A stretch of 10,748 nucleotides of DNA, taken from NCBI GenBank assembly GCA_947178465.1, contig CAMWYL010000083.1:1-10748 (forward strand). The letters run 5' to 3'. Position numbers and translations under genes: made by a program. Within the stretch, counting starts at the first letter, position 1, and every line of letters begins with the position of its first letter. Below the pieces are notes generated by a model that saw only the letters and a list, made by a program, of their open reading frames with translations, ran no database searches and had not been told where the DNA came from. The DNA is from an uncultured Lachnospiraceae bacterium. Its GTDB lineage: Bacteria > Bacillota > Clostridia > Lachnospirales > Lachnospiraceae. This document shows, piece by piece, positions 1 through 6,916 of this stretch.

Positions 1-1248
1 AAAATTCTGCTGTTGGAGATTAGAAGCAAGGCCCCTAACGCCCCATCTTACATTAACGAGCACCCATGTCACCAACGACGGTTGATTGTAGTTCTGGGTA
101 ACGATGTCCAGCCACTCTGTGGAAATATCCTTTACGGCCTCATCGCTGAACCAATGATTTGAAGGGATCTCACACCACACCGCAAATCCCATAATATCGG
201 CGTAATAGTAAAAACGCTCGTCCTCGTTTTTCTGGTGCTTGCGAACACCATTGAAGCCCATTTCCTTGGCAAGCCTGATATCGTCAATTACAGCCTGCTC
301 ACTTGGAGGGGTCATTCCCGATTTTTTCCAATACCCCTGATCGAGTACAAGCTTTGAATAGAATGGGGCGCCATTGAGCAATATTTTTCCGTCCCTGACG
401 GTAAACTCCCTCAGCCCGAAATAGCTGCCTACCCGATCGACTTCATTTCCGCTCTTGCTTACGGTCACTTCCACGTCATACAGTGCAGGATTCCGGAGAC
501 ACCACTGCTCCGCCTGATAAGTAATGCTCCTGCTGTCAAGGCAAATCTTTACGGTGTTGTCAATATCTCCCGCAATTACAGATACTGTCTGCACGGGTCT
601 GCCGTCAAAGCTTACGGCTATTTTTACCTCAACATCATCTGCGGGCTTATTAACAGCCATGTCAAATGTAACGGAGCTGTCGCTTATATCGGGTGTTATT
701 TTAAGTTTTGTCAGTCTTACATCATCTGTATATTCAAGCCATACGGTTTTCCATATTCCCGTAGTCTGTACATACCAACAGCCGAAGCTTTGAGCCTCCC
801 AGCGCTGCTTGCCTCTGACCTGAACAGGCAGGTCGTCGTCGGTGCACTTTACGGTAAGTACGCCTGCGTTATCGACAAGAAGATCGGTCACATCAAAGGA
901 GAAACGCGTGTACGCTCCCTTGTGAGTTCCCGCAAGTCTGCCATTTACATAAACCTCGGTAACATAGTCCGCGCCGTCAAAATTGATAATCGTTCGCTTG
1001 CCTGCCTTTCCCGAAATTTTGCGGGAATACCATACCATGTTGCGCTGTGCGGTATCATGGATTCCGCTAAGCTCGGTCTCATATGTAAATGGGACATTGA
1101 TTTTTCGGTCAAGCCTGCCTGCAAGTGCGTCCACAGCGTCTGCTTCATCTCCAAAAGCAAAAGCCCACTCGCCGTTCAAGTTCAACCAATCGTTTCTGAC
1201 AAACTGTGGTCTGGGATATTCCGGAATATAGCATCTAACGTGTTTCAT
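1..1248 (-). CDS. Glycoside hydrolase family 2 enzyme (beta-galactosidase/beta-glucuronidase-like), N-terminal part, cut by the window edge
   Basis: GH2 enzymes hydrolyse terminal beta-linked sugars. The first 416 residues are visible and the C-terminus, which would carry the nucleophile Glu, lies outside. Residues about 10-175 form the jelly-roll sugar-binding domain (FDGADYVTEVYVNGRLAGTHKGAY split over 90-113; the TTGIWKTVWLE stretch at 162-172). Residues about 176-285 form the immunoglobulin-like domain. The TIM barrel starts near 286, with VLDQGYW at 301-307 and GFNGVRKHQK at 331-340. The catalytic acid/base motif, normally Asn-Glu followed by SWGV, reads N399-V400-R401-W402-G403-V404, so the glutamate is missing. 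The ATG at 1246-1248 has an AAGGAG ribosome binding site 6 bases upstream. No signal peptide is seen, so it is probably cytoplasmic. Family placement is firm; the substrate cannot be told. Confidence 0.9.
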   Translation of the reverse strand, partial: MKHVRCYIPEYPRPQFVRNDWLNLNGEWAFAFGDEADAVDALAGRLDRKINVPFTYETELSGIHDTAQRNMVWYSRKISGKAGKRTIINFDGADYVTEVYVNGRLAGTHKGAYTRFSFDVTDLLVDNAGVLTVKCTDDDLPVQVRGKQRWEAQSFGCWYVQTTGIWKTVWLEYTDDVRLTKLKITPDISDSSVTFDMAVNKPADDVEVKIAVSFDGRPVQTVSVIAGDIDNTVKICLDSRSITYQAEQWCLRNPALYDVEVTVSKSGNEVDRVGSYFGLREFTVRDGKILLNGAPFYSKLVLDQGYWKKSGMTPPSEQAVIDDIRLAKEMGFNGVRKHQKNEDERFYYYADIMGFAVWCEIPSNHWFSDEAVKDISTEWLDIVTQNYNQPSLVTWVLVNVRWGVRGLASNLQQQNF

Positions 1249-1285
1249 AATCGGCTCCTTTCCTGCCATTTCATCATTTGATATT

Positions 1286-1314
1286 ATAATATCGTAAACC
1301 GGATGGATTTCCAA
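1286..1314 (-). promoter_or_regulatory. Putative sigma-A promoter for the GH2 gene
   Basis: On the minus strand TTGGAA (1314-1309) and TATTAT (1291-1286) are separated by 17 bases, placing a transcription start near 1279 and a leader of about 30 bases. The -10 lies inside a perfect 14-base palindrome, GATATTATAATATC at 1280-1293, which could serve as an operator or could just be an AT-rich coincidence. Confidence 0.6.
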
Positions 1315-1503
1315 TACATTATTCAGTCATAAAAGTGAGGAATACAAACCTCTTTATAGAGAAATACATGGGCTTACATTATAAATGATGTCAGCATGTC
1401 TTAGCAGACCGCTGAAAATGAAGCATTGTATATACACAGATGTTGACAATATTTTGTTTATTTACGAAAATTATATCAGGGATTAGAACCACCTGACAGA
1501 ATA

Positions 1504-1532
1504 TTGTATTATGACGCAAAAGAAGCTATACT
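1504..1532 (+). promoter_or_regulatory. Putative sigma-A promoter for the 455-residue protein gene
   Basis: TTGTAT (1504-1509) and TATACT (1527-1532) are separated by exactly 17 bases, with an expected start near 1539 and a leader of only about 20 bases before the ATG at 1560. A second candidate is the perfect TTGACA at 1443-1448, but its matching -10 is poor. Confidence 0.55.
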
Positions 1533-1559
1533 AAACCTGATGACACACCGGAAGGGAGC

Positions 1560-2927
1560 ATGATTACCGCCATGAAGAAAAAAATTTTTGCTGTTTTATG
1601 TATTTTAGCTGTTCTTTTTCTTTGTATAAGACTGAGCTTTTTCAACAAGCCTTCCGAGGCTTTTCACTTGGGAAAAATACCGGAAGCAAAAGCGCAGACG
1701 GTCTCCGGACGCGGTGAACAGTCGGAACAGCTGTTGTTGGAACAGATACTGCTTGCACCGACACTCCCGGAGCAGCCGCAGCCCAAGCAGTCAGATGAAA
1801 TGCATTTCGAGAGATTAACGTTCCCCACGCCTGTCGTGGAATTAAACGGAGAGGAGGGCAATCTGTGCTACCGCTGGGGACGCGGAAATGGCAGCATTCT
1901 TATCAATGAAACTACGGTGCTTCTTTCCATCGATTGTTACTTTCCGGAACAAAAGCGGCAGCAGAAACTCTTTTTTGTGGCGGAGGCACCGGATTTCGTG
2001 CCGCAGGAGGTTTTTCGCCAAAATTCCCGTGAATACGACGCCGGCATCGCCGGAAGTCCGGATTTATTTGAACATCGGGTAGTTTGGCCCCTGCCGGTTG
2101 AAGGCGGTTATCTTTATGAGCTGGACGGAAGCTTGTACATTCTGTCGGCAGATTTTCGGGAAACGACCTTTCTCTGCGATCTCAGAGAGCTTATGGGAGC
2201 GCTGTATACGTTTTCGCCGTGGATAACGGATTACGACAACAAATGCGATGCGCTCGCGGATGCCTCAAGGCTGCTGGCATGTACGGATGAGGGACTTTAC
2301 GAATATGATTTGACGCTGGGCAAGAAAACGCTTTTGGAGCCGGCTGTTTTTCTTCCATATGAGATTGTCCATATAGAGGGGGACTGCGACTGTGGGGAGA
2401 CGGGCTTTGAATTTACAGGTCCCATAGCGGCGGAATATACGCCTGACGGCCAAGGGTATGTTTTTGTGACGGGAGATGAATATGGGGGCGAGGAAAGCAT
2501 TACCTTAAAATCCGCGAATGGGAAAACACTATATCACAAGGAGTTTGACAATCTGCATGGTGATTTTATGTGGATGGAAACGGATGACACTGTCTGTATG
2601 GCATTCTTTTATAAATCCTATCAGGAGGAGGACGCGTGGATGGATTTGACGGATGTTTCCACGGGAGAGACAACCACCTTTGCCATACCCTCGGAGGTCT
2701 TCTGCGGAGGAGCCTATGGCAACTTTTGGGACGCCGATACGCTGGTATATTGTAAAGAATATGTCCCTCCGTACCGGGAAAACGACAAAAAGAAGTGTGA
2801 ATATGCACTCTACCGGTTCCGTAACGAACCACATTCCGAGCAAGCCCCTGCCGCAAACACGACAGCCGGAAGGAACAGAATGATTCCCTTGGGCAGTGAT
2901 TACATAATCGTATCAGAGGGGGAATAA
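1560..2927 (+). CDS. Membrane-anchored or exported protein of unknown function, possibly beta-propeller-like
   Basis: I do not recognise this family. The 455-residue product starts with a short basic stretch (MKKK at 5-8) and a hydrophobic segment at about residues 9-28. There is no lipobox of the usual form and no clear cleavage site, so it may be an uncleaved signal anchor. Residues 36-80 are a Gln/Pro/Glu-rich linker. The rest is rich in short beta-strand-like stretches with recurring aromatic-Asp-Gly turns (for example ELDGSLYIL at 187-195, DEGLYEYDL at 243-251, TPDGQGYVFVTGD at 294-306), which suggests a beta-propeller such as TolB/WD40-like folds; this is inference. Two start codons compete: the ATG at 1560 has GGAAGG 4 bases upstream, and the ATG at 1572 has GGGAG 13 bases upstream. 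The first is preferred. The gene is monocistronic and converges on the crp-like gene. Confidence 0.8.
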   Translation: MITAMKKKIFAVLCILAVLFLCIRLSFFNKPSEAFHLGKIPEAKAQTVSGRGEQSEQLLLEQILLAPTLPEQPQPKQSDEMHFERLTFPTPVVELNGEEGNLCYRWGRGNGSILINETTVLLSIDCYFPEQKRQQKLFFVAEAPDFVPQEVFRQNSREYDAGIAGSPDLFEHRVVWPLPVEGGYLYELDGSLYILSADFRETTFLCDLRELMGALYTFSPWITDYDNKCDALADASRLLACTDEGLYEYDLTLGKKTLLEPAVFLPYEIVHIEGDCDCGETGFEFTGPIAAEYTPDGQGYVFVTGDEYGGEESITLKSANGKTLYHKEFDNLHGDFMWMETDDTVCMAFFYKSYQEEDAWMDLTDVSTGETTTFAIPSEVFCGGAYGNFWDADTLVYCKEYVPPYRENDKKKCEYALYRFRNEPHSEQAPAANTTAGRNRMIPLGSDYIIVSEGE

Positions 2928-2958
2928 TCCATGGATTATTATTCCATGGTATCCCCCT
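2917..2958. terminator. Hairpin in the convergent gap, probable shared terminator
   Basis: The gap between the converging stops holds an outer stem GGGGG (2918-2922) with CCCCC (2953-2957), an inner stem CCATGGA (2929-2935) with TCCATGG (2943-2949), and a 7-base loop. It overlaps the TAA stop of the 455-residue protein. No long T-run follows on either strand, so it is not a textbook intrinsic terminator. Its position between convergent genes suggests it limits transcription from both sides. Confidence 0.55.
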
Positions 2959-2962
2959 TCAC

Positions 2963-3655
2963 TCAATAGATCAGCTCCAGCTCCTCACGATTAAGCAGCT
3001 TAATCTTTCCCTTGCCAACCTCAATCAGCCCCTCCTGCTGCATCTTCATCAGCTCCCTTGAGAGCGACGGTCTTGTCGTCCCAATATAATCCGCCAACGC
3101 CTCACGGTTCATTGAGAGGAGGACAACGTCCTTATCCTCCGCCTGCTCTATCAGCCACAGCGCAATGCGCTCCCTCAGCGTTGTCCCCGACAACAGATGG
3201 AGCTTTCTCGTCATAAAGAAGTTCTTCTGAGACTGTATCTCAAGCATGTTGCGCGTAATCATCTGATGATGCTCACAAGCGTTCCGGCAAAAGCCATAGA
3301 AAAAGTTCCACGGAATCTCCAAAACCCGCACCCTTCCCTGCGCGACCGCATCATACCAATAGCTCTTCTCATCCGAAAACAGGAACATTTCACCGAATAC
3401 GTCACCCTTCTCCACCAGAAAGAGCACATCCCGCTTCCCCGATGGAAAGTCCTTCGCTATCATCACGGTTCCGTCCAATATGACAAACAGCCGATGCGGT
3501 ACCTCTCCCTGCCGGAAAATATAGCTTTGATCCTCATAGGCTGCTTCTTTTGCCTTGGAACAGCTTAACATCTTATTTAATTCCTCTTCCGTAATGTCAC
3601 GAAATAAATGAACCCCTCGCAACTCCTGTCCGTTATGCTTCCTGCCTGCTTCCAT
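2963..3655 (-). CDS. Crp/Fnr-family transcriptional regulator
   Basis: This is a DNA-binding regulator of the CRP/FNR superfamily. Counting from the ATG at 3655 the product has 230 residues, the usual length. Residues about 16-130 form the cyclic-nucleotide-binding-like beta-roll (IFRQGE at 46-51, GDVFGEM at 84-90). A long dimerisation helix follows at about 131-170. A winged helix-turn-helix occupies about 182-222, with MNREALADYIGTTRPSLSREL at 182-202 split across the two helices. The Arg-Ser pair that holds cAMP in E. coli Crp is not present (the matching stretch is FLFSDEKSYW), and there is no four-cysteine FNR iron-sulfur cluster pattern, so the ligand is unknown. The frame is also open to an ATG at 3667 and a TTG at 3679. 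I chose 3655 because GGGGA lies 5 bases upstream, but this choice is uncertain. It follows groEL in the same direction but has its own promoter. Confidence 0.92.
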   Translation of the reverse strand: MEAGRKHNGQELRGVHLFRDITEEELNKMLSCSKAKEAAYEDQSYIFRQGEVPHRLFVILDGTVMIAKDFPSGKRDVLFLVEKGDVFGEMFLFSDEKSYWYDAVAQGRVRVLEIPWNFFYGFCRNACEHHQMITRNMLEIQSQKNFFMTRKLHLLSGTTLRERIALWLIEQAEDKDVVLLSMNREALADYIGTTRPSLSRELMKMQQEGLIEVGKGKIKLLNREELELIY

Positions 3656-3685
3656 ATGCTTCCCCATTTCTGTCTTCAAGACTTA

Positions 3686-3728
3686 AATAAGGACTTACCG
3701 GTGCGCATTGCACCGTTAAGTCCTTATT
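3686..3728 (-). terminator. Long hairpin after groEL, intrinsic-terminator-like, also the 5' leader of the crp-like gene
   Basis: Two 19-base arms (3686-3704 and 3710-3728) pair with a single mismatch around a 5-base loop. Read on the minus strand, the 3' arm ends in TTATT followed by T, which is a modest U-rich tail, so it can terminate groESL transcription. Its 5' arm contains the predicted start of the crp-like transcript, so the same hairpin would sit at the very 5' end of that mRNA. Confidence 0.75.
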
Positions 3729-3757
3729 ATTATACGCCTGTTAAGCCGCTTTATCAA
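3729..3757 (-). promoter_or_regulatory. Near-consensus sigma-A promoter for the crp-like gene
   Basis: On the minus strand TTGATA (3757-3752) and TATAAT (3734-3729) are separated by 17 bases, in the 50 bases between the groEL stop and the hairpin. The expected start is near 3722, inside the hairpin. A separate inverted repeat AAGCTTA/TAAGCTT (3762-3768 and 3773-3779) lies just upstream of the -35 and overlaps the groEL stop; whether it binds a regulator is unknown. Confidence 0.75.
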
Positions 3758-3778
3758 TCATAAGCTTACATATAAGCT

Positions 3779-5404
3779 TTACATCATGCCGCCCATTCCG
3801 GGTCCGCCTGCCGGCATTGCAGGAGTATCCTCTTTGATGTTTGCGACAACGGATTCTGTTGTCAGAAGGGTGCTCGCCACGCTGCATGCATTCTGCAGTG
3901 CGCTTCTTGTCACCTTCGCCGGATCAAGGATTCCCGCCTCAATCATATTTACATACTCTTCCTTGTATGCATCAAAGCCAACGCCTGTCTCGGACTCCTT
4001 TACCTTGTTTACGATAACGCTTCCCTCAAGGCCTGCGTTCGCTACGATGATAAACAACGGTGCATCCAGTGCCTTCAACACGATTCTCGCGCCGGTCTTC
4101 TCGTCGCCCTCAAGGGTGTCAATCAGCTTCTCAACCTCCTTGGAAGCATGGATATAAGCGGAACCGCCGCCTGAGATAATACCTTCCTCGACAGCCGCTC
4201 TTGTCGCGTTGAGCGCGTCCTCCATGCGGAGCTTCTTTTCCTTCATCTCGGTCTCTGTCGCAGCGCCTACACGGATAACCGCTACACCGCCCGCAAGCTT
4301 TGCAAGTCTCTCCTGCAGCTTCTCCTTATCGAAATCAGATGTTGTCTCCTCAATCTGCTTCTTAATCTGTGAAATTCTCGCGTCAATGGCTGCCTTGTCA
4401 CCCTCACCGTCAACGATAATGGTATTCTCCTTCTGTACCTTAACGGACTTCGCACGGCCGCACTGCTCTAATGTAGCCTCCTTGAGGTCTAATCCAAGCT
4501 CCTCGCTGATTACCTGACCGCCTGTCAAAATCGCGATGTCCTCCAGCATTGCCTTTCTTCTGTCGCCGTAGCCCGGTGCCTTTACTGCTACTACGTTAAA
4601 GGTGCCACGCAGCTTGTTGACAATCAATGTAGTAAGCGCTTCACCCTCTACATCCTCCGCAATGATCAGCAGCTTCGCGCCGGACTGCACCACCTGCTCC
4701 AGTACCGGAAGGATTTCCTGAATGTTTGAAATCTTCTTGTCTGTAATCAGGATATACGGATCCTCCATTGTTGCTTCCATTTTATCCATATCCGTAGCCA
4801 TGTAAGCGGAAATATAACCACGGTCAAACTGCATACCCTCTACCAGATCCAGCTCTGTCTGCATCGTCTTGGACTCTTCAATCGTGATAACGCCGTCGCC
4901 GGAAACCTTCTCCATCGCGTCCGCTACCATATTTCCTACCGTATCATCACCTGCAGAAATCGCTGCTACTCTTGCAATGTGCTGCTTTCCGTTTACCTTG
5001 GAGCTCATTGCCGCAATCGCCTCTACTGCGCAGTCAGTCGCCTTCTTCATACCCTTTCTCAGTACGATCGGGTTTGCACCTGCCGCCAAGTTCTTCATAC
5101 CCTCGTTAATCATTGCCTGTGCAAGCACGGTCGCCGTTGTCGTACCATCGCCGGCTACATCGTTTGTCTTTGTAGCAACCTCCTTGACAAGCTGTGCACC
5201 CATATTCTCAAACGCATCCTCGAGCTCGATTTCCTTTGCGATTGTCACGCCATCGTTTGTGATCAACGGTGCACCGAAGGACTTATCCAAAACAACGTTT
5301 CTTCCCTTCGGTCCAAGTGTTACGCTTACCGTATTCGCTAATTTGTTTACGCCTTCCTCCAACGCCTTGCGGGCCTCTGCTCCATACTTAATTTCCTTTG
5401 CCAT
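3779..5404 (-). CDS. groEL: Chaperonin GroEL (Hsp60), large subunit
   Basis: GroEL forms a double-ring cytoplasmic complex that folds proteins in an ATP-driven cycle with the GroES cap. The 541-residue product is full length. The N-terminal equatorial domain carries TLGPKGRNVVLD at 29-40, the ATP-site TNDGVT at 49-54 (D51) and GDGTTT at 85-90 (D86). The apical domain spans about 190-375. The catalytic Asp corresponding to E. coli D398 is D396 in the MEDALNATRAA stretch (394-404). The C-terminus ends in the Gly-Met-rich tail GGPGMGGMM. The ATG at 5404 is preceded by AGGAGG with a 9-base spacer. It lies 35 bases after groES and is co-transcribed with it from the CIRCE-controlled promoter. All key residues are intact. 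Confidence 0.99.
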   Translation of the reverse strand: MAKEIKYGAEARKALEEGVNKLANTVSVTLGPKGRNVVLDKSFGAPLITNDGVTIAKEIELEDAFENMGAQLVKEVATKTNDVAGDGTTTATVLAQAMINEGMKNLAAGANPIVLRKGMKKATDCAVEAIAAMSSKVNGKQHIARVAAISAGDDTVGNMVADAMEKVSGDGVITIEESKTMQTELDLVEGMQFDRGYISAYMATDMDKMEATMEDPYILITDKKISNIQEILPVLEQVVQSGAKLLIIAEDVEGEALTTLIVNKLRGTFNVVAVKAPGYGDRRKAMLEDIAILTGGQVISEELGLDLKEATLEQCGRAKSVKVQKENTIIVDGEGDKAAIDARISQIKKQIEETTSDFDKEKLQERLAKLAGGVAVIRVGAATETEMKEKKLRMEDALNATRAAVEEGIISGGGSAYIHASKEVEKLIDTLEGDEKTGARIVLKALDAPLFIIVANAGLEGSVIVNKVKESETGVGFDAYKEEYVNMIEAGILDPAKVTRSALQNACSVASTLLTTESVVANIKEDTPAMPAGGPGMGGMM

Positions 5405-5439
5405 GACTGAACTCCTCCTAAATTATTAATCTCCCTGTT

Positions 5440-5724
5440 TTATTGGATAACTGCCAGAATATCATTCTGCTTTACAATAATGTACTCTTCCTCGTCAATC
5501 TTTACTTCTGTTCCTGAATACTTGGAGAAGATTACGTTGTCGCCAACCTGAACCTCCATCTTAATCTCCTTGCCGTCAACCACACCGCCGGGGCCTACTG
5601 CGATAACCTCTGCCTGCTGCGGCTTCTCTTTATTCTGTCCCGGTAAAACAATGCCGGACTTCGTTGTCTCTTCTGCAACCAACTGCTTTAATACGACTCT
5701 GTCTCCTAATGGTACTAACTTCAT
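5440..5724 (-). CDS. groES: Co-chaperonin GroES (Hsp10)
   Basis: GroES is the heptameric lid that closes the GroEL folding chamber. The 94-residue product has the family length. It begins MKLVPLGDRVVLK, has the mobile loop that contacts GroEL at about 18-31 (ETTKSGIVLPG), and the roof-loop region around GPGGVVDG (44-51). It ends with the usual YIIVKQNDILAVI stretch. The ATG at 5724 has an AGGAGG site 9 bases upstream. It is the first gene of the groES-groEL operon, about 80 bases from the predicted transcription start, with CIRCE in between. Confidence 0.99.
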   Translation of the reverse strand: MKLVPLGDRVVLKQLVAEETTKSGIVLPGQNKEKPQQAEVIAVGPGGVVDGKEIKMEVQVGDNVIFSKYSGTEVKIDEEEYIIVKQNDILAVIQ

Positions 5725-5775
5725 GCTAAAATGCCTCCTTCTGATTTATAAAAAATTATTATCGGTTCTTTTTGA

Positions 5776-5802
5776 TTAGCACTCTTTCTTGTTGAGTGCT
5801 AA
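5776..5802. promoter_or_regulatory. CIRCE operator (HrcA binding site)
   Basis: A perfect inverted repeat TTAGCACTC-N9-GAGTGCTAA matches the CIRCE consensus exactly. It sits at about +2 to +28 of the predicted groESL transcript, the usual place for HrcA repression. HrcA is known to need GroEL for activity, which gives heat-shock feedback. The hrcA gene itself is not in this window. Confidence 0.98.
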
Positions 5803-5810
5803 CAGAACAT

Positions 5811-5839
5811 ATAATAATTTTTTCCATAAAGTTGTGCAA
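5811..5839 (-). promoter_or_regulatory. groES: Sigma-A promoter of groES-groEL
   Basis: On the minus strand TTGCAC (5839-5834) and TATTAT (5816-5811) are 17 bases apart, giving a start near 5804 next to the CIRCE element. This layout is the standard one for class I heat-shock operons of Firmicutes. Confidence 0.8.
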
Positions 5840-5936
5840 ACGGATTGAAATGTTGTTTTCTCGTTCTATCTCTTGTTATCTTCCATTTTCTTCCGTTTTC
5901 TTCACTTTTCTAAGTTTGTGCTACTTAATAATTATT

Positions 5937-6884
5937 TTAGATTTTGCCGAGTCCCTTTTCCAGCCGCTCCCTGTAGCCGGGCGCGTTCTTCAATTCAAAC
6001 TTATTTTCAAACATCACATATTCGGCATCAGAGAACACCTCACGGAAGCCCTCTTCCACATTCGTTTTCATTACGCAGCCGATCGCAACGCTCGGTGCAA
6101 GCCGCTCATCCTCATAGTCCAGACATGCCTGCTGTACACTGTCACAGTAGGCCTTTGCCTCCTCCTCCTCGGTCAGCGGCAGCAGCACATAAAATACATC
6201 GCCCTCTACCCTGCCGATTATCGCGTCCTCCAGACCGCATTCCGCCGCTTTTTCTTTGAGAATTTCCGCAATCGTCACAATCAGTCTGTCGCTCTCTTCC
6301 TCGCCGAAGTTGTCATCGACAAAGCGCCAATCGTTGATATTCGCGCAAACCGCCGCCGTAGGCACAACGCCGCGCTCCGCAAGCTGCTTCATCCGGCTGA
6401 TAAAGTAATTGCGGTTGAGCGCCCCGGTAAGAGGGTCCGTCTGTTCGGAATATTTCGCCTGATATGCGTCTTTCTCAAGCTGCTGCTCCAGCTCATCTAT
6501 GTAGACAGCCTGCTCGCTTGCCATATAGGACTTTTCGCTAAAGCCCTCCAATGTTTTAATATATGCATCGAGGAGCTTTTTTGACGTATCCAAAGCCTGC
6601 TCCTCCACATTATCGTATTTCGCGTAAATATGGCACACGGTTCTGCCCTTTACCCGAATCTTGTTTCCCGGCTTATTCACAACATCCGGCTTGAATTCAC
6701 CGAAATCCCCGTGTACCATGACTATCCCGCCGTGACGGTCCGTCATCATGGTGTCCAGTCCAAAGCTTTCGTGAAGCTGTGCAAGCAGTTCTCCGGCCGC
6801 ATCCAAATCCACCAAATCCTTCGGATAATAATTCTTGCTGTTCTGTTCCACTCTCTCCGCAAACGCAATTTTCTTACTGTTCAT
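5937..6884 (-). CDS. GGDEF-domain protein with a degenerate active site and an N-terminal sensor-like region
   Basis: GGDEF domains normally make cyclic di-GMP. This 315-residue protein has an N-terminal region (about 20-110) with GLDTMMTDRHGGIVMVHGDF at 42-61, which resembles a small ligand-binding sensor of PAS or PocR type (uncertain). A likely helical linker or coiled coil follows at about 120-146, then a GGDEF domain from DPLTGALNRNYF (150-161) to the C-terminus. The signature reads E227-G228-D229-V230-F231 instead of GGDEF, and the usual metal-binding Asp of the DxD-like motif is N182 in NINDWRFVDDNFG. Diguanylate cyclase activity is therefore doubtful, and a nucleotide-sensing or scaffold role is more likely. 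No transmembrane segment is seen. The ATG at 6884 has GGAGG 5 bases upstream. An in-frame TTG at 6896 lies inside that ribosome binding site region and is rejected. Confidence 0.88.
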   Translation of the reverse strand: MNSKKIAFAERVEQNSKNYYPKDLVDLDAAGELLAQLHESFGLDTMMTDRHGGIVMVHGDFGEFKPDVVNKPGNKIRVKGRTVCHIYAKYDNVEEQALDTSKKLLDAYIKTLEGFSEKSYMASEQAVYIDELEQQLEKDAYQAKYSEQTDPLTGALNRNYFISRMKQLAERGVVPTAAVCANINDWRFVDDNFGEEESDRLIVTIAEILKEKAAECGLEDAIIGRVEGDVFYVLLPLTEEEEAKAYCDSVQQACLDYEDERLAPSVAIGCVMKTNVEEGFREVFSDAEYVMFENKFELKNAPGYRERLEKGLGKI

Positions 6885-6916
6885 CTCTTCCTCCAATCGT
6901 CATAACATATATTGTC

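Larger units (their letters stand above)
1249..1559. promoter_or_regulatory. Divergent intergenic region between the GH2 gene and the 455-residue protein gene
   Basis: About 310 bases without a gene. It is AT-rich and carries promoter-like elements for both directions, listed separately. It also contains a perfect 10-base palindrome TGTATATACA at 1427-1436, a perfect TTGACA at 1443-1448 followed only by a weak -10 (GAAAAT at 1466-1471), and a small inverted repeat GAGG/CCTC near 1337-1352. I see no RNA gene and no repeat array here. Confidence 0.6.

Noticed and set aside
790..1281. Open plus-strand frame of 163 codons
   Set aside because: It is antisense to the GH2 coding region, whose protein has clear family motifs; the plus frame has no recognisable domain.
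4869..5429. Open plus-strand frame of 186 codons opposite groEL
   Set aside because: It is a shadow of the biased codon use in groEL. The translation is low-complexity, rich in Ser, Ala, Thr, Pro and Phe.
5796..6584. Open plus-strand frame of 262 codons starting at the CIRCE element
   Set aside because: It is antisense to the GGDEF gene, has no ribosome binding site and no family features, and would begin inside the groESL control region.
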